DNA of 64,000 bases from positions 62,001 to 126,000 of the forward strand of contig NZ_FZNW01000010.1 in the NCBI RefSeq assembly GCF_900188115.1, given 5' to 3'. Both the position numbers and the translations under genes were made by a program. Every line of letters starts with the position of its first letter. The first letter of the stretch is position 1. This document shows, piece after piece, positions 1 to 10,745 of this stretch. Source of the DNA: Haloechinothrix alba (GTDB lineage: Bacteria; Actinomycetota; Actinomycetes; Mycobacteriales; Pseudonocardiaceae). Below the pieces are notes generated by a model. The model was not told the DNA's origin. It ran no database searches and worked only from the letters and a program-made list of their open reading frames with translations.

Positions 1-107
1 TGATGCGAGCGGGCCTGGTGCACGTGCACGACCCGGGCCTGCCCTTCGGCGAGGCCTCCTCGAAGGAGTTCCTCGACCGGCTGCTGAGCGGGCTGCGTAA
101 CCTGTAG
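1..107 (+). CDS. C-terminal fragment of a DUF742-like protein (partial)
   Basis: An open frame enters from the left edge (first full codon at base 3) and ends at a TAG at 105-107. The visible tail has the pattern GLVHVHDP, a short linker, then FLDRLLSGLRNL. The tail of the DUF742 protein at 12-13 kb has the same layout (GMIVVHRA, linker, LMERVLRGLRNL), so this is probably the winged-helix end of another DUF742 protein. DUF742 proteins usually accompany a roadblock protein, a sensor-kinase-like protein and a small GTPase, none of which can be seen because the gene is cut. The fragment is short, so the family call is tentative; the reading frame is better supported than the name. Confidence 0.45.
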   Translation, partial: MRAGLVHVHDPGLPFGEASSKEFLDRLLSGLRNL

Positions 108-141
108 CGCCACGCCCGTTTCGCACGCGACGGACCCGTCC

Positions 142-2481
142 TTACGACTCGACGAACGCCGCCGATGTGATGCGGTGCAGCGGGTAGCGCTCGTTGTCGT
201 CGCCCTCGAGTACGCCACCGCCCACGCGCGTCGGGGTCACGATGTGCTGGCTGGCCGTGCCGTGCCCGTCGACGAGCCCGATCCAGACCTCCCTGCGCTG
301 CAGGCTCGCGCGGGTCAGCAGCTCCAGCGTCGCCGACGTGTCCCCTTCGCCGCCGGGGTTTCGGACGCCTGCGACGCGCCGGGTCGACGCGGCACGGTCG
401 CCCGAGCGGATGCGCGCGACGACGTCGGCGATGCGCTCCGAGGTACTCGCCCCGCTCGCCCCGGTCGCGCCTTGGGCCCGCCTGCGCGCGGGAGCCCGCT
501 TCGGGGTGCGCTGCTCCTCGGTGCGCACGTCCAGTACCCGGCCGTCCGGCCCCTCCGCTGCCGGGGTGAACCCGCGCTCGCGCAGCCCGTCGAGGACCTC
601 GGCCAGCGGCGACCCGCTGACGAGCACGGTCGGCGCGACCCTGCGCAGGTCGAGCTCCCCTGCCGCCGGGCTGTTGAGGATCTCCGCGAGCACGACCTCG
701 TCGTCGCAGCGGAGGAAGGACGCGCAAGTCCCCGCGCGCAGCCTGCCGTGCCTGCGTGCCACGTCGTCGATGAGGTAGGTCAACCCCTGCGGCACCGGCG
801 TGCGTGAGGTGCGGGCGAACAGGTCGTGCAGCTCCTCGGCACTGTGCCCCGAGTCGAGGGCGCGGCGGACGGAGTCCTCGGTCACCCGGTAGACCGTGGC
901 GTGTCCCGCCGACTCGACGTCGGCGACCGCCGTGATCTCGGCAGCCAGGCCCGGTTCCAGCGGCCCCGGCGCGACGATGGTCAGGTCGGCCTGCACCAGC
1001 ACGTGATCGACCGGCGCGGGCATCGCCACGGCCATGGCGGCCGTGGCGCGCCGCCTGCGCTCGTCCACGGACTCCCCTGCGGACTCGTCCCCGGCCTCGC
1101 CGGTGGGTTCCCCTGTGGACTCCTCGGCAGGCTCCAGCAACGTGCGTGCTGCTGAGGTGACAGCGCCGAGAGCGACCACCCCGAGAGCCGATGCCTCCCA
1201 CAGCGCGGCACGGACCATCTCGTCGCGCAGCGGGCCGTCCCGGCGCGGGTTGCGCCAGGCCAGCAGCGTGACGAGCTGTTCCCCGCCCGCGATACCCGTG
1301 CCGTCCGGCAGCTCGGCGAGCGCCTCGAGAGCGCGGCGGCGCGCGGTCGCGGCGCGCGGCTTGTGCAGCTGGGTGGACAGGGGTGCTGGCTGCTTGTCCT
1401 TCTCCCCCGTCCCGCCTGCGCGCGCCGCGGCCGCGCTGTAGGCGAGGCAGGGCAGGCGGGGCAGGTCGAGCCACGCCGTGGCAAGGATGGCCCAGCGGTG
1501 CGCCGGTGGCGAGCCCAGCCAGCTGTCGGCCAGGTTCGTCAGCAGCCACTCCGGCTCGGTGGCTGTGCTCTCGGCCACGAGGTCGGCCCCGTACGCCAGC
1601 TCGGCGAGCAGCACCGCGCGAGCCTCGTCGATCTCGAGCTCGCGGGCGATCCTGCGCACCTCCCGCACGCCGAGCCCACCGGCCTTGAGCACCGGCGGCG
1701 GCGTTCGCGCCCACGACTCCAGCAGCGACTCCATGTGCCGGTTCAGCTCCATCGCCTCACCGGCGGCCGTGCTGTCCACGGTCTCCGTGGTATGCGGGTA
1801 GGTCTCCGGCGCGGGTTCGGTGCGCACCGCGTCCGGGAAGATCGGCTTCCCGCGCACCGCCAGCCCCAGCTGTCTGGGCAGCTCGACGGTGCCGCTGTCC
1901 TTGCGGACGAGCAGGCCGCGGGCGAGCAGGCTCTGCACCGGCGTACGGGCCTGCTCCAGCGGGATGTCCGAGCCGGCGTCCTTGGTGTTGCCGACAGGAG
2001 GTCCGGCCGCGAGCGTGTCGAGCAGCTTGCGTTCCGGCTGGGTCAGCGCCTCCAGCTCCGTGTGTACGTCCGTGCCGCGCAGCTCGGGAACGTCCCTGCC
2101 GAGCCCTGCCGGGTAGGGGCCGAGCACCTCGCGGGCAGCGGGCACGGTGCTGACGGCGCTGTCGTCTCCCCAGACCAGCGCCATCCTGCGCAGCCGGGTG
2201 AGCGCGCGACGGGTGGACGCGCCCGCGAGCTCGTCCACGGCCTCCGCGGTGACCGGTCCGGCATCGGCGTCGAGGACGAGAAGGGCCTCCAGCACGGCCA
2301 GCGTGAAGGTGTCGAGGTCCTCGCAGGCCCGTGCCACCGAGCCCGCGGTGCCCGCGCGGGTGGCGAGCACGTTCGTGTCGGCAGGTGGCGGCGTCGCCAG
2401 GTCGCGCCGGGCGGCGAGCATGCGGGCGAGCTCGTCGTCGCTCACCGAGCGCAGCCAGTGCGCGAGAGAGGTCGCAGACAC
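142..2481 (-). CDS. helicase-associated (XPB/Ssl2-like) domain protein
   Basis: A 779-residue protein with the N-terminal helicase-associated module typical of actinobacterial Rv0862c-like proteins (LAHWLRSVSDDELARML, then CEDLDTFTLAVLEAL). A Helicase_C_3-like region lies in the last third, followed by a basic segment rich in Arg and Ala. No Walker A/B helicase motor is visible, so it is probably a DNA-binding partner of a helicase, not a helicase itself. In M. tuberculosis its homologue lies next to the XPB-type helicase ercc3; here that neighbour would lie outside the window, and the left edge carries a different gene. The GTG start is supported by TATCGT at 2488-2493 on the minus strand, six bases upstream, which implies a leaderless message. 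Confidence 0.8.
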   Translation of the reverse strand: MSATSLAHWLRSVSDDELARMLAARRDLATPPPADTNVLATRAGTAGSVARACEDLDTFTLAVLEALLVLDADAGPVTAEAVDELAGASTRRALTRLRRMALVWGDDSAVSTVPAAREVLGPYPAGLGRDVPELRGTDVHTELEALTQPERKLLDTLAAGPPVGNTKDAGSDIPLEQARTPVQSLLARGLLVRKDSGTVELPRQLGLAVRGKPIFPDAVRTEPAPETYPHTTETVDSTAAGEAMELNRHMESLLESWARTPPPVLKAGGLGVREVRRIARELEIDEARAVLLAELAYGADLVAESTATEPEWLLTNLADSWLGSPPAHRWAILATAWLDLPRLPCLAYSAAAARAGGTGEKDKQPAPLSTQLHKPRAATARRRALEALAELPDGTGIAGGEQLVTLLAWRNPRRDGPLRDEMVRAALWEASALGVVALGAVTSAARTLLEPAEESTGEPTGEAGDESAGESVDERRRRATAAMAVAMPAPVDHVLVQADLTIVAPGPLEPGLAAEITAVADVESAGHATVYRVTEDSVRRALDSGHSAEELHDLFARTSRTPVPQGLTYLIDDVARRHGRLRAGTCASFLRCDDEVVLAEILNSPAAGELDLRRVAPTVLVSGSPLAEVLDGLRERGFTPAAEGPDGRVLDVRTEEQRTPKRAPARRRAQGATGASGASTSERIADVVARIRSGDRAASTRRVAGVRNPGGEGDTSATLELLTRASLQRREVWIGLVDGHGTASQHIVTPTRVGGGVLEGDDNERYPLHRITSAAFVES

Positions 2482-2661
2482 GGCGCCACGATACCGAGTG
2501 CGTGCGCGCGCGGCCCACGAGGCGTGGCACGGCGAGCGCCCGGCGTCGCCGTGGGACCACCGCGACGGGAGCGATCGGGGTACGGCAAACTAGAGGCAGG
2601 CGTGTCGAGAACGTTGACGCACGACACTCGACGCATCATCGAGCGCACCGCGGAGGATGAC

Positions 2662-2850
2662 GTGGCAGACAGCAAGAAGGTGGACCCGGACCGTATCGAC
2701 CCGCAGTGGCCGCAGCTCGGCGACGGACAGACACCGGTTTCCGAGCTGGTGTCCGACACGCAGGGTTCGCAGTCGCCGTACGGTGATGTCTCCTTCCCGC
2801 TCGACTCGGTGCCGTACGAGCACCCCGAAACCGAGATCAACCGCTCCTGA
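2662..2850 (+). CDS. small acidic conserved actinobacterial protein (Rv0863-like)
   Basis: A 62-residue acidic protein beginning ADSKKVDPDRIDPQWPQLGD and ending in PETEINRS, with no membrane segment or known catalytic motif. The GTG at 2662 was chosen because GGAGG at 2652-2656 sits at normal ribosome-binding distance; an in-frame GTG at 2602 would add 20 residues. Its position between the Rv0862c-like gene and the moaC/mog block matches Rv0863 in M. tuberculosis, which supports it as a real gene in spite of its size. Function unknown. Confidence 0.65.
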   Translation: MADSKKVDPDRIDPQWPQLGDGQTPVSELVSDTQGSQSPYGDVSFPLDSVPYEHPETEINRS

Positions 2851-2923
2851 TCCCGCTGGGAACCAGCAGGGTTAGGGTCTGAGACGAGCCTCACACGCAC
2901 CCACATGTCGATTCGGGGTTGCC

Positions 2924-4309
<1,386 letters not shown>

Positions 4310-4344
4310 TCGGTGCGGTACGCCCACGCACTATCCTCGTATCG

Positions 4345-4824
4345 ATGAGTGAGTTCAGCCACCTCGACGAGTCCGGCGCCGCGCGGATGGTGGACGTCTC
4401 GGAGAAGACCGCCTCCGCGCGCACGGCGGTCGCCTCGGGAACGTTGCACACCACGGCCGAGGTGGTGGCGCTGCTCGCGGAGGGCGGGTTACCGAAGGGG
4501 GACGCGCTGGCAACGGCGCGGATCGCGGGGATCATGGGCGCCAAGCGCACCCCGGATCTGGTGCCGCTGTGTCACCCGATCGCGCTGTCGGGTGTCGACG
4601 TGGAGTTCGAGCTCGGAGACAGCGAGGTGCGCGTGACGGCCACGGCGCGCACCACCGAGCGCACCGGGGTGGAGATGGAGGCGTTGACCGCGGTCAGCGT
4701 CGCCGGGCTGGCGCTGCACGACATGGTCAAGGCCGTCGACGCTGCCGCGTCGATGGACGGGGTACGGCTGGACCGCAAAGAGGGCGGCAAGGCCGGGGTG
4801 TGGACGCGGCCGGAAGGGCGGTAA
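4345..4824 (+). CDS. moaC: cyclic pyranopterin monophosphate synthase MoaC
   Basis: A 159-residue MoaC, which together with MoaA turns GTP into cyclic pyranopterin monophosphate, the first committed step of molybdenum cofactor synthesis. Signature elements are LVPLCHPIALSG (about residues 72-83), ERTGVEMEALTAVSVA, and the C-terminal RLDRKEGGKAG with the conserved lysines. The ATG at 4345 lies seven bases after TATCCT (4332-4337), so the mRNA is probably leaderless and the longer upstream frame is not the gene. The mog-moaE fusion follows after only 3 bases, so the two are surely cotranscribed. No moaA is in the window. Confidence 0.95.
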   Translation: MSEFSHLDESGAARMVDVSEKTASARTAVASGTLHTTAEVVALLAEGGLPKGDALATARIAGIMGAKRTPDLVPLCHPIALSGVDVEFELGDSEVRVTATARTTERTGVEMEALTAVSVAGLALHDMVKAVDAAASMDGVRLDRKEGGKAGVWTRPEGR

Positions 4825-4827
4825 CGC

Positions 4828-5802
4828 ATGGGCAGCCGGATCGCGCGCGTTGTGGTGGCCTCCAACCGGGCCGCCGACGGTGTCTACCCGGATCGGACGG
4901 GCCCGATCATCGCGCACTGGTTGACCGAACGGTCATTCGACGTCGCACCGCCGGTCGTCGTGCACGACGGTGAGCCGGTGTCCGCCGCGCTGCGGCAGTG
5001 TGTCGCCGAGGGCGCGCACCTGGTGATCACCACGGGCGGCACGGGCATCTCGCCGACGGACCGCACGCCGGAGGCCACGGCGGCCGTCCTCGACTACCGG
5101 ATTCCCGGGCTGTCCGACGCGGTTCGGGATGCCGGGTTGCCCGCCGTCCCTACCTCGATCCTGTCCCGCGGGATCGCCGGAGTGGCAGGTAGGACGCTGG
5201 TCGTGAACCTGCCCGGCTCGAAGGGTGGGGTGACCGACGGGCTCGCCGCGCTGGAGGGAGTGCTCGAGCACGCCCTCGACCAGCTGGCCGGAACGGACCA
5301 CGCCGCGGGGCATGCGCCCGGTAGTACTACCGCTGGTGATGCCGCGGGGCATGCGCCCGGCGAGCAGGGGGCGGAGCCGCCTGCGGTGCCGGTGTGCCGG
5401 GTGACCGGGGAACCGATCGCGAGCGAGGAACACGCCGCTGCCGTGGCCGAACGGGCCGCGGGCGCGGTGGTCACGTTCGCCGGTGCGGTACGCGACCACG
5501 ACGGCGGCAGGCACGTGCGGTCACTGTTCTACGAAGGGCACCCGAGCGCGGAGCAGGTGCTGGACAGCGTCGTCAGGGACGTCTCGGCCCGCCATCCCGC
5601 GGTGCGGGGAGTCGCGGTGAGCCATCGTGTCGGTGCGCTCGAGATCGGTGATGTGGCCCTGGCGTGTGCGGTCGCTTCCCCGCATCGCGCGCAGGCGTTC
5701 GCCGCGTGCGCGGACCTCGTCGAGGAGGTCAAGCAGCGGTTGCCGATCTGGAAGCACCAGGTTTTCGCCGACGGGACCGAGGAGTGGGTCAACTCGCCCT
5801 GA
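4828..5802 (+). CDS. mog-moaE: MogA/MoaB-MoaE fusion protein
   Basis: A 324-residue bifunctional Moco protein. Residues 1-155 are a MogA/MoaB molybdopterin adenylyltransferase with TTGGTG (68-73), the SPTDRTPEAT loop and VNLPGSKGG. Residues 187-324 are MoaE, the large subunit of molybdopterin synthase, with VTFAGAVRDHD (about 215-225) and the catalytic lysine in RLPIWKHQ (304-311). In M. tuberculosis the same functions are separate adjacent genes (mog, moaE2), so this is a fusion of neighbours. The linker (157-186) carries a duplicated AAGHAPG motif encoded by a 20-bp direct repeat (5302-5321 and 5341-5360). The MoaE partner is likely the MoaD encoded on the opposite strand at 7 kb. Confidence 0.92.
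   Translation: MGSRIARVVVASNRAADGVYPDRTGPIIAHWLTERSFDVAPPVVVHDGEPVSAALRQCVAEGAHLVITTGGTGISPTDRTPEATAAVLDYRIPGLSDAVRDAGLPAVPTSILSRGIAGVAGRTLVVNLPGSKGGVTDGLAALEGVLEHALDQLAGTDHAAGHAPGSTTAGDAAGHAPGEQGAEPPAVPVCRVTGEPIASEEHAAAVAERAAGAVVTFAGAVRDHDGGRHVRSLFYEGHPSAEQVLDSVVRDVSARHPAVRGVAVSHRVGALEIGDVALACAVASPHRAQAFAACADLVEEVKQRLPIWKHQVFADGTEEWVNSP
5302..5360. repeat. 20-bp direct repeat in the mog-moaE linker
   Basis: Identical 20-base units at 5302-5321 and 5341-5360, each containing GCATGC, with a 39-base period (13 codons, so in frame). Between them is the palindrome GGTAGTACTACC at 5320-5331. The repeat doubles AAGHAPG in the interdomain linker. Confidence 0.9.
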
Positions 5803-5832
5803 GCCTCGGTGCACGACGTGGGCCGTGCTGAG

Positions 5833-5875
5833 CTCGTGGGCTCCACCGCCGGGGGATAGCGGTGGAGCCCACGAG
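5833..5875. terminator. bidirectional hairpin terminator between mog-moaE and rpf
   Basis: A perfect 17-bp inverted repeat (5833-5849 and 5859-5875) with a 9-base loop lies between the convergent mog-moaE and rpf genes. There is no U-tract, as is usual for high-GC actinobacterial hairpins. It could serve both transcripts. Confidence 0.8.
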
Positions 5876-5911
5876 TGATGCGATGGAGCTATCGCCTACT
5901 GCTCAGCGAGA

Positions 5912-6986
<1,075 letters not shown>

Positions 6987-7271
6987 TCATCCACCGGCGA
7001 ACGGGGGGAGAACATCGATCGCCGCGTCGGTGTCGATCCGGTACGCGGCGTCCCGGATGGCGACCCCGTCCACAAGCAGGCTCGCCACGGTCAGGATCCG
7101 GTCCAGCTCGGCGGAGTGCTCGGCGCGGAGCCGGGCCACGACGTCGCCGAGGGTCGAACCGGCAGGCATCTCGAGTGCCCGTTCCTCGCTCCCCGCCGCC
7201 GCGCGCGCGGAGGCGTAGAACCGCACGCGGACCGTCACGGTTCGCGCGTCGGGGTCGGCGGGCGTGCTCAT
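6987..7271 (-). CDS. moaD: MoaD/ThiS-family molybdopterin synthase small subunit
   Basis: A 94-residue ubiquitin-fold sulfur carrier ending in the required Gly-Gly (PPFAGG). The MoaD core runs from VTVRVRFYASARAAAG to VLPPFAGG. The C-terminal glycine is thiocarboxylated and inserted into MoaE, here the C-terminal half of the fusion protein at 5.4-5.8 kb. The start is supported by TACGAT (7280-7285, minus strand) eight bases before the ATG, suggesting a leaderless message. It is divergent from the Mop-domain regulator and molybdate transport operon. Confidence 0.88.
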   Translation of the reverse strand: MSTPADPDARTVTVRVRFYASARAAAGSEERALEMPAGSTLGDVVARLRAEHSAELDRILTVASLLVDGVAIRDAAYRIDTDAAIDVLPPFAGG

Positions 7272-7360
7272 GACCGGTGATCGTATCCGGCGATGACCGG
7301 CGTCACGGCACCCAGGGTGGTGTACGGCACGGGCCGCGGATCACTCCGGATGGACATATG

Positions 7361-7436
7361 CGGATCTATCCTGGTGTCGAGTTCCGCGAATTCGGAGTTT
7401 TGACCCCTGTTCGAAACGCAGTCACGGATCTATGCT
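7361..7436. promoter_or_regulatory. mod operon promoter region with repeated CGGATCTAT box
   Basis: CGGATCTAT occurs at 7361-7369 and again at 7425-7433, and in both copies TATNCT follows (TATCCT, TATGCT). The second TATGCT (7431-7436) is placed as the -10 of a leaderless transcript starting at the GTG at 7444. The first copy could be a second promoter or an operator for the encoded regulator. A TTGACC at 7400-7405 is 25 bases from the -10, too far for a standard -35. Confidence 0.5.
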
Positions 7437-7443
7437 TGTCCGC

Positions 7444-7950
7444 GTGACTGTCTTCCGGTTCGCGCAGGCGGCCCGCCTGCTCGGCGTGAGTGACGACACC
7501 GTACGGCGGTGGGCGCGCTCCGGTGAGCTGCGTACCGGGGTGGACGTCGCAGGCCGCAAGATCGTGGACGGTCAGGAGCTGGCCGCGTTCGCCCGGCGCC
7601 AGGCCGAGCGCCGGCCTGCGGGCGAGAGCGACGCCACGGCTGTCGCGCGCTCGGCACGCAACCGCTTCGTGGGCCTGGTCACCGAGGTCCGGCGGGACTC
7701 GGTGATGGCGCAGGTCGAGGTGCAGTCAGGGGCTCATCGGGTGGTGTCGTTGATGAGCGCCGAGGCAGTCGACGAGCTGGACCTGGAACCGGGTGCCCTG
7801 GCCGTGGCCGTGGTCAAGGCCACCAACGTCATCGTGGAGACGCCGGGCGGGTCCGAGGCGGTCCCGCCCGGCACGGCGGACAGGCCCGAGGAACACACCG
7901 TGGTCGAGGTGTATCCGCCGGACGATGAGCTGGAGAGCTGGGGTCGCTGA
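7444..7950 (+). CDS. HTH/Mop-domain molybdate-responsive regulator
   Basis: A 168-residue protein. An N-terminal excisionase/MerR-like helix-turn-helix (FRFAQAARLLGVSDDTVRRW, ending near SGEL) is joined by a charged linker to a TOBE/Mop domain (about residues 68-138, NRFVGLVTEVRRDSVMAQV to VVKATNVIVE) that in this fold binds molybdate or tungstate. It probably senses molybdate and controls the transporter genes that follow: modA begins inside its stop codon (TGATG). The GTG at 7444 was preferred over the ATG at 7432 because TATGCT (7431-7436) overlaps that ATG and sits seven bases before the GTG. The regulatory direction (repressor or activator) is unknown. Confidence 0.85.
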   Translation: MTVFRFAQAARLLGVSDDTVRRWARSGELRTGVDVAGRKIVDGQELAAFARRQAERRPAGESDATAVARSARNRFVGLVTEVRRDSVMAQVEVQSGAHRVVSLMSAEAVDELDLEPGALAVAVVKATNVIVETPGGSEAVPPGTADRPEEHTVVEVYPPDDELESWGR

Positions 7951-8720
7951 TGCGGCGTGCGTTCGGACCGCTGCTCGCGCTGGCACTCTCGGCGGTGTCG
8001 GCCGTCGCGGCCTGCGCCCCGGGCGGCGACCGTGAGGTACTGACGGTCTTCGCGGCCTCCTCGCTCACCGAGGTGCTCGGCGAGGTCGACGACTCGTTCA
8101 CGGCCGAACATCCGGACGTGGACGTCCGCGTCAACCTGGCGGGCTCCTCGCGCCTGGCGCACCAGCTCACGGAGGGAGCCCGTGCCGACGTGTTCGTCTC
8201 CGCCGACCCGGTGACCATGCGCACGGTCGCCGAGCAGGGCATGCTCGCGGACGATCCCGAGGTGCTGGCGACGAACACGCTCACCATCGCCACGGCTCCC
8301 GGCAACCCGCACCGCATCGCGGGCCTGGACGACCTCGCCGACCCCGAGCTGCACGCGGTCACCTGCGCCGTCCAGGTTCCCTGCGGGCGGGCGACGAGGC
8401 GGCTCGTGCGCGCGCACGACATGCGCCTGCGGCCGGCAAGCGAGGAGCTCAGTGTCAAGGCGGTGCTGCAGAAGGTGCTGACCGGTGACGCCGACGCGGG
8501 AATCGTCTACCGCAGCGACGCGCGGGCGGCGGCCGACTCGGTCGAGTCGATCGACATCGCGGGGGCGGAGTCGGTCGTCAACGAGTACCGGATCGCGGTG
8601 CTGGCAGACGCCGCGCAGCCTCGGTTGGCCCGCGAGTTCGTGCGGTTCCTGCGTGCCGAGCCGGGGCGCCGTGCGCTCACCGCAGCCGGGTTCGGGGTCG
8701 ATGATGGCCGGAACGGGTAA
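7950..8720 (+). CDS. modA: molybdate ABC transporter substrate-binding lipoprotein ModA
   Basis: A 256-residue periplasmic-type binding protein anchored as a lipoprotein: signal peptide residues 1-21, lipobox VAAC with Cys22. The ModA fold is shown by LTVFAASSLTEVL, NLAGSSRLAHQLTEGARADVFVSAD and the C-terminal AREFVRFLRAEPGRRAL. It captures molybdate or tungstate outside the membrane and delivers it to ModBC. The ATG overlaps the stop of the regulator gene, and modB starts 20 bases before the modA stop, so the genes are translationally coupled. Two cysteines in the middle (TCAVQVPCG) are unusual for ModA and might form a disulfide. Confidence 0.93.
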   Translation: MRRAFGPLLALALSAVSAVAACAPGGDREVLTVFAASSLTEVLGEVDDSFTAEHPDVDVRVNLAGSSRLAHQLTEGARADVFVSADPVTMRTVAEQGMLADDPEVLATNTLTIATAPGNPHRIAGLDDLADPELHAVTCAVQVPCGRATRRLVRAHDMRLRPASEELSVKAVLQKVLTGDADAGIVYRSDARAAADSVESIDIAGAESVVNEYRIAVLADAAQPRLAREFVRFLRAEPGRRALTAAGFGVDDGRNG

Positions 8721-9564
8721 CGCCGCCGGCGCCGCGGGCGCCGGGAGCATCCGGGCAGGCCGCTCGGACGGGACGACGGTGGCGGTCGGCGTCCCGCGGT
8801 TGCTGCGCATCCCCGCCGCGCTCGCGCTCGCCCTGGTCGCCCTGCCGATCGTTGGGTTGCTGCTGCGTACCGAGTTCACGCGGCTACCCGAGCTGCTGAG
8901 CTCGCAGGCCTCGTTGCACGCGTTGCGGCTGTCGCTGATCACAGCGTCACTGTCCACACTCGCCTGCATCGTTCTGGGTGTGCCGCTCGCGGTCGTCCTG
9001 GCCGGGACCGCCGGAAACCTCGGTGCACTGCTCCGCACGGTCGTGCTGCTTCCCCTCGTGCTCCCACCCGTGGTCGGCGGGCTCGCGCTGCTCTACCTGT
9101 TCGGTGTGAACGGCTTCCTCGGATACCTGCTCGACGTGGTCGCCGGGGCGCGGGTGCCGTTCACCACGGCGGCTGTCGTGCTCGCCCAGACCTTCGTGGC
9201 GATGCCGTTCCTGGTGATCAGCCTGGAGGGATCGTTACGCGCGCGCGAGGAGAACTACGAACGGGTCGCTGCCACGCTCGGTGCGCGTCCGTGGACGGTG
9301 TTCACCAGGGTGACGTGCCCGCTACTCCTTCCGGCGCTGGTGTCCGGCACGGTCCTGTGTTTCGCACGGGCGCTCGGGGAGTTCGGGGCGACGATCACCT
9401 TCGCCGGGAGCCTGCAGGGCGTGACGCGAACCCTTCCGCTGGAAGTCTACGCACAGTCGGAGTCCGATATAGACAGCGCCATAGCGCTGTCCCTGTTGCT
9501 GATCGTGATAGCTGTCGTGGTGATCGGTATCGCCAGGCCCCGCTCACTCCGGGGGCGGTCGTGA
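8701..9564 (+). CDS. modB: molybdate ABC transporter permease ModB
   Basis: A 287-residue integral membrane permease with five or six membrane spans. The cytoplasmic EAA loop that docks on the ATPase is visible (ENYERVAATLGARPWTVFTR, then LPALVSGTVLCFARALGEFG). Two adjacent ATGs (8701, 8704) both lie within the end of modA; the longer frame upstream is not the gene. It forms the membrane channel for molybdate with ModA and ModC. The first 30 residues are a low-complexity Gly/Ala stretch ahead of the first membrane span. The stop codon overlaps the modC GTG. Confidence 0.92.
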   Translation: MMAGTGNAAGAAGAGSIRAGRSDGTTVAVGVPRLLRIPAALALALVALPIVGLLLRTEFTRLPELLSSQASLHALRLSLITASLSTLACIVLGVPLAVVLAGTAGNLGALLRTVVLLPLVLPPVVGGLALLYLFGVNGFLGYLLDVVAGARVPFTTAAVVLAQTFVAMPFLVISLEGSLRAREENYERVAATLGARPWTVFTRVTCPLLLPALVSGTVLCFARALGEFGATITFAGSLQGVTRTLPLEVYAQSESDIDSAIALSLLLIVIAVVVIGIARPRSLRGRS

Positions 9565-10700
9565 ACCCGGGCGGCGGGTTGGACGCCACGGTGGAAGTCA
9601 CCCGTGGCGACTTCCGGCTGCGTGCCGACGTCGGCATCCCGCCGGGGGGCGTACTCGCGGTGCTCGGACCGAACGGCTCGGGGAAGTCGACGCTGCTCGA
9701 GTGCATAGCGGGGCTGCGGCACCCGCACGGCGGCTCGGTCACCCTCGGGGATCGGACGCTGACCGACGTCGCGCGCGGTGTCCACATCCCGCCGCACCGG
9801 CGTGGCATCGGAGTGCTCGGCCAGGCCCCGCTGCTCTTTCCACACTGCACGGCACAGGACAACGTCGCGTTCGGACCGCGCGCGAGAGGTGCCGGTCGAG
9901 CGGCGGCGCGGAAGGTGGCACGGGAATGGATGGAGCGGCTGGCCGTGGCGGAGCTGGCCGCGCGCAAGCCGCACCAGCTGTCCGGGGGGCAGGCCCAGCG
10001 GGTGGCATTGGCACGCACGCTGGCCGACGAACCGGGGCTGGTGCTGCTCGACGAACCTCTCGCCGCGCTGGATGCCGACGCCGGACCGGCCATGCGGGCC
10101 GTGCTCGGGAGGGTGCTGCGCGACGGGGACGCGGCGCGGTGCGGGCTGCTCGTCACGCACGACCCCCTTGACGCGCTGACGCTCGCGGACAGCGTCATCG
10201 TGCTCTCCGACGGTGCCGTCGTCGAACGGGGTGCGACCAGGGAGGTGCTCGCCGCGCCCCGGACCCCGTTCACCGCGCGTATCGCCGGTCTGAACCTGGT
10301 GACCGGCCGCGCCGTGGCAGGCGGGCTGCGCACCGTGGATGGCGCCGTACTCTCCGCGGCGTCGTGCGACGGCGTGCCTGTGGGATCCCCCGCCGTCGCC
10401 GTTTTCCCGCCCGGAAACGTCGCGGTGCATCCGGGTCACCCTGCGCAGGGGCGCGGTGCGGGCAACCACAGCAACTCCGGCAGCGCCGTCGTGGAGAGCC
10501 TGGAGCCGCACGGGTCCGTCGTGCGGGTCCGCATCGGGGTGCCCCATGACAGCCCGGAGCACGCGTGGGTGGCGGGCCTCACCGCGGATGTGGCTCCTGC
10601 GGCCGTGGCCGAGCTGGGGCTCGAACCGGGACACCCGGTCGAGGTGGCGGTGCCTGCCGACGCGGTCGGCGTGCACGAGGCGTTCACCGGTCGGAGCTAA
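9561..10700 (+). CDS. modC: molybdate ABC transporter ATP-binding protein ModC
   Basis: A 379-residue ATPase. Walker A is GPNGSGKST (36-44), the Q-loop follows, the signature is LSGGQAQRVALARTL, and Walker B is LVLLDEPLAALDAD. The C-terminal 90 residues form a TOBE/Mop regulatory domain (SAVVESLEPHGSVVRVRI to VEVAVPADAVGVHEA). The GTG start overlaps the modB TGA (GTGA), giving tight coupling. It powers molybdate import. The regulator, modA, modB and modC form one operon, and the moaC, mog-moaE and moaD genes nearby use the imported metal. Confidence 0.93.
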   Translation: MNPGGGLDATVEVTRGDFRLRADVGIPPGGVLAVLGPNGSGKSTLLECIAGLRHPHGGSVTLGDRTLTDVARGVHIPPHRRGIGVLGQAPLLFPHCTAQDNVAFGPRARGAGRAAARKVAREWMERLAVAELAARKPHQLSGGQAQRVALARTLADEPGLVLLDEPLAALDADAGPAMRAVLGRVLRDGDAARCGLLVTHDPLDALTLADSVIVLSDGAVVERGATREVLAAPRTPFTARIAGLNLVTGRAVAGGLRTVDGAVLSAASCDGVPVGSPAVAVFPPGNVAVHPGHPAQGRGAGNHSNSGSAVVESLEPHGSVVRVRIGVPHDSPEHAWVAGLTADVAPAAVAELGLEPGHPVEVAVPADAVGVHEAFTGRS

Positions 10701-10745
10701 TGGTGCGCGTGGCCGGTGAGAGCAGTGGGGCTTATCGTCGAGACT

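Noticed and set aside
1363-2661. Long plus-strand frame opposite the helicase-associated gene
   Set aside because: Antisense shadow; only its last 62 codons (from 2662) form a plausible gene with its own ribosome-binding site.
5302-5360. Repeated GCATGC units as the start of a CRISPR array
   Set aside because: Only two units, in frame inside a protein linker, with no further repeats or cas genes.
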